A stretch of 43,425 nucleotides of DNA, from assembly GCF_030851345.1 (NCBI RefSeq), contig NZ_JALPNU010000028.1, positions 1 to 43,425 on the forward strand, in the 5' to 3' direction. Position numbers and translations under genes: made by a program. Position 1 is the first letter of the stretch, and every line of letters begins with the position of its first letter. Positions 17,167 through 25,139 of the stretch are shown one piece after another. This stretch comes from Marinifilum sp. D714. Its GTDB lineage: Bacteria; Bacteroidota; Bacteroidia; Bacteroidales; Marinifilaceae. The notes under the pieces are model-generated. The model was not told the DNA's origin, made no database searches, and worked only from the letters and a program-made list of their open reading frames with translations.

Positions 17167-18084
17167 ATGCGTATTACATATATACTTTTAATTTTATTTA
17201 CTCTTACGGGATTGAATTCCTGTGTTGAAGAAGGTGAAATTAATACGGATCATTACGTCATCAATTCATTTTTTTCGAACGCTCACCCATTCATTATTGA
17301 AACTTCAAAAACAGCTTCGATTTTCGATACTGTTACCTACCACAATATAAAAGATATGGAAGGCATATTATACGAAGATGACCAATTCTTGGGCGAATTA
17401 ATATTTCAGGAAGCACATATTAATGATGAATATTACACTTATATCCCTGCAGGCTATACTTTACCTGGCTTTAATCCTAAAGGCGGAAAAACTTACAAAG
17501 TGGAGTTTAAACATGATGGTAGAACCATAACCGCCTCGGATATTATGCCAACCAAAGTTGACTTTACCATTTCTGACACTCTTACAACTACAAATAATTC
17601 ACAAGACAAAGTATTTCGATGCAATATCACTTTTTCCGATCCAAAGACAGAAAATAACTACTATGTTATTTACAGAACCACATCATATCATGGACCGGAA
17701 AGTAATAATAAATTTATGGATGGAGGAATGGATATGCGAAGTTCTGATCCCTCAATTGAATATATTTACAATAACAAATCAATAATTTCTAATACGTGGT
17801 GCTACATACTATCTGACAAGTATTTTAATGGTATCGAATACACCATCTCACTTGATTTTTCTCAATATTTTAGTTTGCCTGATTTGTTAAACATTCACTT
17901 ACAATCGGTAAGCAAACAGTACTACGATTACGTAAGCTCAAGTCTAGAACAAAGAAAAAACAATTACGAAAATTTTCATGCCGAAGCCACATCAGTTTAC
18001 AACAACATCGAAAATGGATATGGCATATTTGCTGCATACAATGTAAGCACACACTCCATTGAGCTTAGAAAAGAAAATGAGTAA
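17167..18084 (+). CDS. DUF4249 lipoprotein, partner of the upstream TonB receptor
   Basis: 305 aa from the ATG at 17167. An in-frame ATG at 17071 lies inside the receptor gene and would add residues with no signal peptide, so I rejected it. The lipobox is GLNSC with Cys19. The body (EGEINTDHYVINSFFSN..., YTLPGFNPKGGKTYKVEFKHDGRTITASDIMP) matches DUF4249, a beta-rich family that regularly follows STN-type TonB receptors in Bacteroidota. It is probably outer-membrane-anchored and exposed, presenting a ligand to the receptor; that role is inference. It is the last gene before the hairpin cluster at 18204-18333. Confidence 0.9.
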   Translation: MRITYILLILFTLTGLNSCVEEGEINTDHYVINSFFSNAHPFIIETSKTASIFDTVTYHNIKDMEGILYEDDQFLGELIFQEAHINDEYYTYIPAGYTLPGFNPKGGKTYKVEFKHDGRTITASDIMPTKVDFTISDTLTTTNNSQDKVFRCNITFSDPKTENNYYVIYRTTSYHGPESNNKFMDGGMDMRSSDPSIEYIYNNKSIISNTWCYILSDKYFNGIEYTISLDFSQYFSLPDLLNIHLQSVSKQYYDYVSSSLEQRKNNYENFHAEATSVYNNIENGYGIFAAYNVSTHSIELRKENE

Positions 18085-18203
18085 AAACAAAGCGATTGTA
18101 TGAAAGTACCTGTTTTGTTTTGAGGACCAATCTCCCCTTCGTATTAGCTATTTATTCTAATCGGGGAATTCAACTTAAGATTGAATAACTAATTTGTTAT
18201 TCT

Positions 18204-18250
18204 GGGGAAGGCTTCACTAGTCCATTTCAGGCCTTCCCCAACTTGGGGAA
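18204..18250 (+). repeat. Two mutually exclusive hairpins after the DUF4249 gene
   Basis: GGGGAAGGC (18204-18212) pairs with GCCTTCCCC (18231-18239). The right arm can instead pair as TTCCCC (18234-18239) with GGGGAA (18245-18250). Only one stem can form at a time. It is followed by related palindromes at 18268-18296 and 18314-18331. Confidence 0.65.
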
Positions 18251-18267
18251 ACCCCGCCCTACTTTAG

Positions 18268-18296
18268 AAGTGCTTCCCCAGCTTGGGAAAGCACTT
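18268..18296 (+). terminator. Intrinsic terminator of the sigma/FecR/receptor/DUF4249 unit
   Basis: AAGTGCTT (18268-18275) pairs with AAGCACTT (18289-18296). Three more G-C pairs follow after one mismatch, with a 5-nt AGCTT loop. TATTTTTTC follows directly. Confidence 0.85.
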
Positions 18297-18386
18297 TATT
18301 TTTTCAATTTGCGTTTTCCCAAGTTAAGGAAGCACATTTTAACTATTCTTTTTATATCTTAGATCAGCTAAACTAACCCTTACCCA

Positions 18387-18842
18387 ATGATACTAACCTA
18401 CAAAACCGAACGCCTTCCCCTTAACTTTTTTATGCTGGGCATAACCTTACTTTTAGTCGGAATTGCCTTAACCATTAGTGAAGCTTACCAAGGAATCGCG
18501 GCTATTATTCTCTCCATTCCTTTTTTATTTACCCATTCGGGTTTGTTGATAGATGCAGAAAATAAGCGATACAAAAAATACACAGGTTTGTTGGGTTTTC
18601 GTCTTGGTTCTTGGTGCGATTTATCGAGAGCCACGCACCTTCAAATTATTCACACTCGCGAAACCAAAGGAATGGCAGTACTTTCCATAGCCCGAAACGA
18701 AACCAATGTGGTACAAAAACTTCTGCTTATGATGCCACACGAAAGAATTGTTCTGCTATCAGACACACAGGAAAAATTGGAACCCATGGCAAAAGAAATT
18801 GCAGTAGAATTGGGATTGGAATTAAAATTTCCGAAGAGTTAA
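18387..18842 (+). CDS. Small two-helix membrane protein of unknown function
   Basis: 151 aa. Two hydrophobic helices (about 12-30 and 34-52) are followed by a soluble domain of about 95 residues. It starts HSGLLIDAENKRYKKYTGLLGFRLGSW, which recalls PH-like membrane proteins that fold back on the bilayer. I recognise no named family with confidence. The ATG at 18387 comes just after the terminator, so it is a separate unit. The stop codon TAA (18840-18842) is formed by the first bases of an AACCACAAAG-type repeat, so the ancestral C-terminus may have been different. Confidence 0.65.
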   Translation: MILTYKTERLPLNFFMLGITLLLVGIALTISEAYQGIAAIILSIPFLFTHSGLLIDAENKRYKKYTGLLGFRLGSWCDLSRATHLQIIHTRETKGMAVLSIARNETNVVQKLLLMMPHERIVLLSDTQEKLEPMAKEIAVELGLELKFPKS

Positions 18843-18990
18843 CCACAAAGGAGAACAAAGAAGTTTCATAAAGGCACACAAAGAGAATAAAACTAGAAAT
18901 TAACATCATCACACAAACTCAGTCGGAGTATTTAAGGATAACAGCTTTGGTTACTTTGTGAAAAACCTTAGTGTGCACTTCGTGGTAAAA
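18840..18990. repeat. Degraded dispersed palindrome, copy A (AACCACAAAG... / ...CTTTGTG...CGTGGT)
   Basis: The left arm (about 18840-18882, AACCACAAAGGAGAACAAAG and on) and right arm (about 18954-18990, CTTTGTGAAAAACC...CACTTCGTGGTAAA) are imperfect complements around a 70-nt centre. Related sequences occur at 35055-35133 and 35997-36071. Confidence 0.55.
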
Positions 18991-19017
18991 TATCTACTTT
19001 AAAATACTTATATTTTT

Positions 19018-19025
19018 TACCTTTG
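19018..19025 (+). promoter_or_regulatory. Bacteroidota -7 box for mazG
   Basis: TACCTTTG fits TAnnTTTG and lies 25 nt before the ATG at 19050. A TTG that would extend mazG by nine codons (19023) sits inside this box, which rules it out as a start. Confidence 0.6.
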
Positions 19026-19049
19026 ATTTCGATTATCAAATACTCAAGT

Positions 19050-19826
19050 ATGGACAGAAAACTAAAAGCCTTTGAGCGCTTATTGGATATAATGGATCAA
19101 CTTCGCGAAGGTTGTCCCTGGGATAGAAAACAAACATTCGAAAGTCTTAGAACCCTTACCATTGAAGAAACCTACGAGTTGGCAGACTCCATCCTAAAAG
19201 GAGACAAGCAAGAAATTAAAAAGGAACTGGGCGATATTTTGCTACACATCGTGTTTTACGCAAAAATTGGTTCGGAAACCAATGATTTCGACATTGCCGA
19301 TGTTTGCGATGGCATTAGCGAAAAGCTGATTTATCGTCACCCACATATTTTTAGCGATACCAAAGTTGCCGATGCCAAAGAAGTGGAAGAAAACTGGGAA
19401 CAGTTGAAGCTAAAAGAAAAAGGTGGCAACAAATCGGTACTCGAAGGAGTGCCACAATCTCTGCCTGCCTTGGTAAAAGCAAACCGCATTCAGGATAAAG
19501 TGCGCGGTGTTGGTTTCGATTGGGACGAAAAAGAACAAGTCTGGGAAAAGGTAAAAGAGGAAGTTAATGAAGTGGAAAGCGAAATCCGAAAAGGCGATCA
19601 GGATCAAATGGAGCAAGAATTTGGCGATTTGTTCTTCTCTCTTATCAATGCTGCACGTTTGTATGGGGTTAATCCTGAGAATGCTTTGGAAAGAACCAAT
19701 CAGAAGTTCATGAAACGATTCAATTACCTGGAAAGTAAGACACTTAAACAGGGGCGAAACTTAAAAGAGATGAATCTGGAAGAGATGGATGAGATTTGGG
19801 AAGAGGCGAAGCAATTTGATAAATAA
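19050..19826 (+). CDS. mazG: Nucleoside triphosphate pyrophosphohydrolase MazG
   Basis: 258 aa from the ATG at 19050. It has two tandem MazG domains. The first carries CPWDRKQTFESL, EETYELADSI and KKELGDILLHIVFY, with the EExxE...ExxD metal ligands. The second (EEVNEVESEIRK...MEQEFGDLFFSLINAARL) repeats the same plan. KANRIQDKVRGVGFDW links them. The enzyme hydrolyses NTPs to NMP and pyrophosphate, cleaning non-canonical nucleotides and, in E. coli, lowering ppGpp under starvation. A strong terminator follows, so it is its own unit. Confidence 0.95.
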   Translation: MDRKLKAFERLLDIMDQLREGCPWDRKQTFESLRTLTIEETYELADSILKGDKQEIKKELGDILLHIVFYAKIGSETNDFDIADVCDGISEKLIYRHPHIFSDTKVADAKEVEENWEQLKLKEKGGNKSVLEGVPQSLPALVKANRIQDKVRGVGFDWDEKEQVWEKVKEEVNEVESEIRKGDQDQMEQEFGDLFFSLINAARLYGVNPENALERTNQKFMKRFNYLESKTLKQGRNLKEMNLEEMDEIWEEAKQFDK

Positions 19827-19850
19827 GAGCTTCAAGTGTAAGATACAAGA

Positions 19851-19892
19851 AAAACAGCGCTGAATTGAATTAACAATTTAGCGCTGTTTTTT
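19851..19892 (+). terminator. Intrinsic terminator after mazG
   Basis: AAAACAGCGCT (19851-19861) pairs with AGCGCTGTTTT (19880-19890). The loop can extend the stem by AATTG/CAATT. A T-run continues (TTTTTTG). Confidence 0.9.
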
Positions 19893-19938
19893 GTTTTAAA
19901 ACTTTTAACTTTAGACTTCAACACTTTTAACTTTCTCT

Positions 19939-21231
19939 ATGAACATTCTTCAGATTATACCAGGCTCGGGTGGCAGCTTTTATTGCGGCAATTGCTTGCG
20001 CGACGACAAATTCTATTTGGCAATGAAAAAACAAGGACATCAGGTAACCAAATTGCCCATGTACCTTCCCTTGTTTTCCGATGAGCATGATCTGAATGAA
20101 ATTCCTGTTTTTTATGGAGCCATCAGCATTTATTTGAAACAACTCTACCCTATTTTCCAGAAAGCTCCTGCCTGGGTAGACAAACTTCTCAACTCGAAAC
20201 CCATGCTTAAATTGGCTGCGAGTATGGCGGGCTCTACCAGTGCGAAAGGATTGGAAGAGATGACCATATCCATGCTAATGGGTGAAGAAGGCAAGCAGAA
20301 AGAAGAGCTACACCGAATGGTAAGTTGGATGGCAGAACACCTGCAACCAGACGTACTGCATTTATCAAATGCTTTGTTGCTAGGTTTGGCTCCAAAGCTT
20401 CGAGAAGTATTTCCCGATGCTGTTATTGTTTGTTCCTTACAGGATGAAGATGTATGGGTAGATGCCATGAACGATTCGTTCAGAAAGAAAATCTGGAAAT
20501 TAATGAGTGAGAAAGCTCAAGCGATTGATGGCTTTATAGCGGTTTCCGATTTTTACGCAAAAGTTTCATTGGAGAAGATGGATATCCCTGAAAGCAAAGT
20601 CTTCATTAATCACCTGGGTGTTGAACCAAACGATTACCAAGTAAAAGCATTCGAAGAAAAAGCAAGAAACATAGGATACATCTCCAGAATGTGTGAAGCA
20701 AATGGATTCGACATCATGATTGACGCATTCATACTATTGAAACAAGACAAAGAGTTTGATGATGTTCAACTCATTTTAACGGGTGGATCTACCGGAGATG
20801 ATAAAGACATATTGAAAAAAACAGAGAAAAAGCTTAAAAATGTGAAACTTTGGAATGATGTGGAATTCCATGAAGATTTCGATGGAAGCGGACGTCACGA
20901 TTTCTTTAGCAAAGTGCAAATGATTTCTGTTCCGGTACGTAATGGCGAGGCTTTTGGCCTATATCTTCTGGAAAGCATGGCTTCTGGTGTGCCAGTAGTG
21001 CAACCCAAGCTGGGAGCATTCCCTGAAATTGTTGACAAATCGAAAGGTGGAATCATTTACGACAACAATAGTAAAGAAGAACTTTGCGATGCTTTAAAAA
21101 GCTTGTTGAGAGATCAGGATCAACTGAAACAACTCTCCTTAGATTGTAGAAGTGGTGTGGAAAATGAATTCAACATCGCGAATCAAACACAAAACCTGCT
21201 GAACATTTACAGTCAATTGAAAAGAATTTAA
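19939..21231 (+). CDS. Glycosyltransferase family 4 (GT-B fold)
   Basis: 430 aa, cytoplasmic, with no membrane helix. The N-terminal half starts MNILQIIPGSGGSFYCGNCLRDD, where the glycine-rich loop precedes a CxxC-containing turn. The C-terminal half has the GT1-type donor site: GYISRMCEANGFDIMIDAFILL, ILTGGS, and NGEAFGLYLLESMASGVPVVQP with the E-x7-E pattern. The sugar donor and acceptor cannot be told. No other polysaccharide genes are beside it. It converges on the acyl-CoA ligase gene, with terminators for both in the 268-nt gap. Confidence 0.87.
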   Translation: MNILQIIPGSGGSFYCGNCLRDDKFYLAMKKQGHQVTKLPMYLPLFSDEHDLNEIPVFYGAISIYLKQLYPIFQKAPAWVDKLLNSKPMLKLAASMAGSTSAKGLEEMTISMLMGEEGKQKEELHRMVSWMAEHLQPDVLHLSNALLLGLAPKLREVFPDAVIVCSLQDEDVWVDAMNDSFRKKIWKLMSEKAQAIDGFIAVSDFYAKVSLEKMDIPESKVFINHLGVEPNDYQVKAFEEKARNIGYISRMCEANGFDIMIDAFILLKQDKEFDDVQLILTGGSTGDDKDILKKTEKKLKNVKLWNDVEFHEDFDGSGRHDFFSKVQMISVPVRNGEAFGLYLLESMASGVPVVQPKLGAFPEIVDKSKGGIIYDNNSKEELCDALKSLLRDQDQLKQLSLDCRSGVENEFNIANQTQNLLNIYSQLKRI

Positions 21232-21379
21232 ATCGCTATATCCATTTCAAATGATCGAAGAAAGAGATTTGCTCTATGTAGCTAAGAAATAATACCGAAT
21301 GTTAATTTGTACAAGCCATTAGTGCGCTTCACTTCTAATGCCTAACAAATTATATATCGGCATTATACCCAAACTATTC

Positions 21380-21406
21380 GAGAGCGTAAAATAGCTCTCT
21401 ATTTTT
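21380..21406 (+). terminator. Terminator after the glycosyltransferase gene
   Basis: GAGAGC (21380-21385) pairs with GCTCTC (21394-21399) around an 8-nt loop, and TATTTTT follows. Outside it, TATACC (21364-21369) can pair with GGTATA (21414-21419). Confidence 0.65.
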
Positions 21407-21425
21407 AAAAAATGGTATAAAAAAC

Positions 21426-21457
21426 AAGAGCGCAAAGCATTACCACTTTGCGTTCTT
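21426..21457 (-). terminator. Terminator after the acyl-CoA ligase gene
   Basis: CGCAAAG (21431-21437) pairs with CTTTGCG (21446-21452), extended by AAGAG/TTCTT with one G-U pair. On the minus strand the stem is followed by TTGTTTTTT, and on the plus strand by TTTTA, so it may work both ways. Confidence 0.8.
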
Positions 21458-21470
21458 TTATTATAATTAT

Positions 21471-21491
21471 TCTTTGTGTCCTTTGCGTGAA
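21471..21491. repeat. Half copy of the dispersed CTTTGTG...CTTTGCGTG repeat
   Basis: CTTTGTGTCCTTTGCGTGAAA is the right arm type of the palindromes at 18840-18990 and 35997-36071, without a left arm. It lies 9 nt past the stop of the acyl-CoA ligase gene. Confidence 0.45.
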
Positions 21492-21499
21492 ATCAATTT

Positions 21500-23143
21500 C
21501 TAATGATATAAAAATCGTTTGATCTTGTGCGTTGCTGTTTTTTGAAATGGATCAACATGTGCAACCACCATCTGAACCTGTGAGAATTTGTTGACACGTG
21601 AATTCACATAAACCTGCAATTCTTCTATTAGTTCATCAACAGTATGGTCTACATAGTCTTCCACCTCTTTTTTCAGGTGTCTGTATTGTTGCTCAAGCTC
21701 TTCGTAGTTAAAGTGAACCATCGCCACCAACTTGCCTTTTTTCTCCACTACAATCGACTCAACAACATGTTTAAAGTTGTTGATTACCGATTCAATCTCT
21801 TCCGGGTAAATATTTTCCCCGCTTGCACCAACAATCATATTCTTCAACCTACCTTCTATGTATAAGTAGTTGTCCTTATCCATTTTAGCCAAGTCACCAG
21901 TTTTAAACCAACCATCTTCGGTCAAAACCTCTTTGGTTTTCTCTGGTTCTTTGTAATATCCCATCATTACATTATCTCCTTTAGCCCAAACTTCACCAAT
22001 TTGAGTTACAGGATCTGGATTGTGAATTTTCAGCTCTACCCCCATTAATGCTGGTCCTGTAGATTGGTATTTGGTCTTCGATGGACCAATCCCAGCCAAC
22101 AAAGGAGCCGTTTCCGTTAATCCATAACCAATTGCATAAGGAAATTTGGCCTCACGCAAGAATCTTTCCACATTCGAATTCAACTTGGCTCCACCAATTC
22201 CAAAAAAAGTTAATTCCCCACCAAAAGTTTGCATTAACTTTTTACCTGCAATGGCATTCAATCTCTTTCTAAAGAAAGGAACTTTATACAAAACCCTTGT
22301 AATGGCTTTCGAATTGATAAATGGAAGCACTTTACCCTGGTAAATCTTCTCAATAATCAATGGAACTGAAAACATCACAGTAGGCTTAACTTCCTTAAGT
22401 GCCGAAATTAGCAAAGAAGGAACTGGCGTTTTTCCCAAATAATAGATACATGCTCCAGCAATCATTGGAATTACATAGCCCAAAGTATTTTCATAGGTAT
22501 GCGATAAAGGAAGTATTGACAGAAATCGATCCGTTTCATCAATAGGATGAATGGTTTTAGATCGAGCGGCATTCGAACAAATGTTCTTATGCGATAACAT
22601 TACCCCTTTGGAGTTACCTGTTGTTCCCGAAGTATAAATAATGGCAGCCAAATCATTTTCTTCAACTGCATATTCCCTTTCAATTTGAATATTAGCATCA
22701 AATTTAAAATCTACCACATCTTCCCCAATCAATGAATAATCCTCAATTGCAATTTTATATTGTAGATTCTCTGCTTCTATTTTTCCCAATTTTGGAAGAA
22801 GTCCCTTGGAAACCAATACGGCTTTTGCCTCTGAGTGCTTCAGAATATTTTCAATTTCACCAATACTAAAATCAGGCAACATAGGCACTACAACAGCTCC
22901 CATAAAAACCGTTGCATAATAGGCCATCCCCCAATTGGGCATATTGGTACTTAAAAGTGCTACTTTATCTCCCGGCTCTATTCCAAGTTTCTCATAAAAT
23001 GCCATTAATGATTTAATCGTAGCATCAACCTCCTTATAGGTAAAAGGTTTTTGTCCGACTAAAGCCATTGCATTACAATCACCAAACTTTTGAACTGAAT
23101 TTTCAAAGAGAGAAGGGAATGTAAATTTATTGTTATTTTCCAT
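21500..23143 (-). CDS. AMP-dependent long-chain acyl-CoA synthetase (FadD-like)
   Basis: 547 aa from the ATG at 23143. The longer frame from 23215 adds 24 residues of no family likeness and uses TTG. The adenylation P-loop YTSGTTGNSKG is at 170-180, the YGLTE motif follows in the middle, and TGDLAKMDKDNYLYIEGRLKN contains the hinge and Asp that bind ribose. The C-terminal domain ends with the catalytic Lys region (FQKTATHKIKR). It would load a fatty or related carboxylic acid onto CoA through an acyl-AMP. The chain length is unknown. It stands alone, divergent from the amidase gene over 374 nt. Confidence 0.9.
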   Translation of the reverse strand: MENNNKFTFPSLFENSVQKFGDCNAMALVGQKPFTYKEVDATIKSLMAFYEKLGIEPGDKVALLSTNMPNWGMAYYATVFMGAVVVPMLPDFSIGEIENILKHSEAKAVLVSKGLLPKLGKIEAENLQYKIAIEDYSLIGEDVVDFKFDANIQIEREYAVEENDLAAIIYTSGTTGNSKGVMLSHKNICSNAARSKTIHPIDETDRFLSILPLSHTYENTLGYVIPMIAGACIYYLGKTPVPSLLISALKEVKPTVMFSVPLIIEKIYQGKVLPFINSKAITRVLYKVPFFRKRLNAIAGKKLMQTFGGELTFFGIGGAKLNSNVERFLREAKFPYAIGYGLTETAPLLAGIGPSKTKYQSTGPALMGVELKIHNPDPVTQIGEVWAKGDNVMMGYYKEPEKTKEVLTEDGWFKTGDLAKMDKDNYLYIEGRLKNMIVGASGENIYPEEIESVINNFKHVVESIVVEKKGKLVAMVHFNYEELEQQYRHLKKEVEDYVDHTVDELIEELQVYVNSRVNKFSQVQMVVAHVDPFQKTATHKIKRFLYH

Positions 23144-23517
23144 TTTTCTGGTCTTAAGGTTTGAGCAATTTCCAGCACTGTGTATAGGCTTTTTAAATGA
23201 TTTGCTCCCATGCAAGTTATAAAAAATATCATTCGAGCTATCTTTTTTAGGCTTTTAGCACTTCTATGAATTAAATATTCTTTTGTTCTGTGTATCCAAA
23301 TTTCCCTCTTAACCACCTAATAATAGGGCAATAATCTCATGACAAACATTCATTTTTATTCATAAAGATTTTAATCTCACAAATCTTGAAATTATTCTTT
23401 TTTTAATACATTTATTGTTCTAATCAAGAAACAACACACCAAGCGAGCAATAAATTGAATGATCCTTCACCCATTGATGATTCTTTATACTTGTAAGCTC
23501 CTAAGACCTATTTAACT
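23144..23517. other. 374-nt divergent intergenic region between the acyl-CoA ligase and amidase genes
   Basis: No gene or strong hairpin is visible. TATACTTG at 23486-23493 is one base off TAnnTTTG and may be the amidase -7 box. No counterpart for the minus-strand gene was identified. Confidence 0.45.
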
Positions 23518-25134
23518 ATGAAACGTCGCCACTTTATATCACTATCCGCATTTGCCGCGCCAATGTTAACCGGACTAGGAATTTCTTCCTGCAATACTAC
23601 CTCTTCGAGTAATGAAGCTGCAGAATATCCAAATTTTAACAATTTTAAATACAACGAGAAAAGCATCTCAGAAATTCTAGAACTGATGGCTGCAGAGAAA
23701 TTATCTTGTGAAGAGTTGGTAATTGAATACCTGGATAGAATTGATAAAATTGATAAAAATGGCCCTGGTTTAAATTCGGTTATTGATATCAATCCCGATG
23801 CTTTACCACTTGCCAGGCAGCTTGATGAAGAAAGAAAAAGCGGTCATCTGCGTGGTGCATTACATGGAATTCCCATCCTACTAAAAGATAATATTGAAAC
23901 TGCAGATAAAATGATGACAACTGCAGGTTCCCTTGCCTTAGAGGGAAATTTTGCTGATGAAGATGCTTTTATTGTAAAACAACTTAGAAAATCAGGTGCT
24001 TTAATATTGGGCAAAACCAATTTAAGCGAATGGGCCAACTTTAGGAGCACACGTTCGTCGAGTGGATGGAGTGGACGAGGTGGACAAACTCACAATCCTT
24101 ATGTGATCGATCGATCGCCTTGTGGTTCAAGTTCCGGATCAGGAGTTGCCGTTGCTGCCAACTTATGCGTCGCAGCCGTAGGAACAGAAACCGATGGTTC
24201 TGTTGTCTGTCCTTCCGGACATAATGGCATTGTTGGCATCAAACCTACTTTGGGAATGCTAAGCAGAACTGGCATTATTCCTATTGCTCATTCACAAGAT
24301 ACTGCCGGCCCTATGGCGAAATCTGTAAGCGATGCTGCTATTCTCTTGGAAATAATGTGCGGAGCAGATCAAAATGATAAAATCACACTAAACGATAAGA
24401 ACCAGGCATTAAATTACAGTGCAAACCTAAAAAAAGATGCCTTAAAAGGAAAACGTATTGGAATTGTTCGAGCATTGATGGGATTTCACTCTGAAGTGGA
24501 TAAAATTATAGAACAGGCCATTGAAGATATCAAATCGGCAGGAGCAGAAGTAATTGATGTTGAACTTGAAAACCTCAACCAATATGGCGATGAGGAATAT
24601 GAAGTATTGCTCTACGAATTCAAACATGACTTAAACGAATACCTGAGTAAATGTAAATTCCCTATTGTGAAAAGTCTTGATGATATTATCAAATTCAACG
24701 AGCAATATAAGGATCGTGAAATGCCTTGGTTTGGTCAGGAAATATTAGAAATGGCCAACCAAAAGGGTGATTTGAATGAAAAAGAGTACCTGGAAGCATT
24801 GGCAAAGAGTAAAAAATTATCGGGTGAATTTGGCATTGATTACACACTAAAGAAATACAATGTAGATGCTCTAATGGCTCCTACCAATGGTCCTGCATGG
24901 AATATCGATCTTGTAAATGGTGATCACTTCGGCGGAGGAAGCAGTCAACCTGCAGCGGTATCTGGTTATCCAAATATTACTGTTCCTGCAGGATTTGTTC
25001 ACAGTCTTCCAATTGGGCTATCATTTTTTGCAGAAGCTTTTTCTGAAGAAAAATTAATTCAGTTGGCCTATTCGTACGAACAAAAAACCATGCACAGAAG
25101 AGCACCGGAATTCTATTCAACAATTATGCAATAG
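23518..25134 (+). CDS. Amidase-signature-family enzyme, probable lipoprotein
   Basis: 538 aa. The N-terminus MKRRHFISLSAF has a twin-arginine-like RRHFI and then a lipobox GISSC (Cys25), so the enzyme is probably exported folded and lipid-anchored. The amidase-signature triad aligns with Lys123 (ILLKDNIE), a cis-Ser at 205 in GSSSGSG, and the nucleophile Ser228 in GTETDGSVVCPS. The C-terminal NITVPAGF...LPIGLSFF also fits. It hydrolyses an amide bond in an unknown substrate, so it is not the cytoplasmic GatA of tRNA amidation. It ends 5 nt before the stop of the convergent kinase gene. Confidence 0.9.
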   Translation: MKRRHFISLSAFAAPMLTGLGISSCNTTSSSNEAAEYPNFNNFKYNEKSISEILELMAAEKLSCEELVIEYLDRIDKIDKNGPGLNSVIDINPDALPLARQLDEERKSGHLRGALHGIPILLKDNIETADKMMTTAGSLALEGNFADEDAFIVKQLRKSGALILGKTNLSEWANFRSTRSSSGWSGRGGQTHNPYVIDRSPCGSSSGSGVAVAANLCVAAVGTETDGSVVCPSGHNGIVGIKPTLGMLSRTGIIPIAHSQDTAGPMAKSVSDAAILLEIMCGADQNDKITLNDKNQALNYSANLKKDALKGKRIGIVRALMGFHSEVDKIIEQAIEDIKSAGAEVIDVELENLNQYGDEEYEVLLYEFKHDLNEYLSKCKFPIVKSLDDIIKFNEQYKDREMPWFGQEILEMANQKGDLNEKEYLEALAKSKKLSGEFGIDYTLKKYNVDALMAPTNGPAWNIDLVNGDHFGGGSSQPAAVSGYPNITVPAGFVHSLPIGLSFFAEAFSEEKLIQLAYSYEQKTMHRRAPEFYSTIMQ

Positions 25135-25139
25135 GGATT

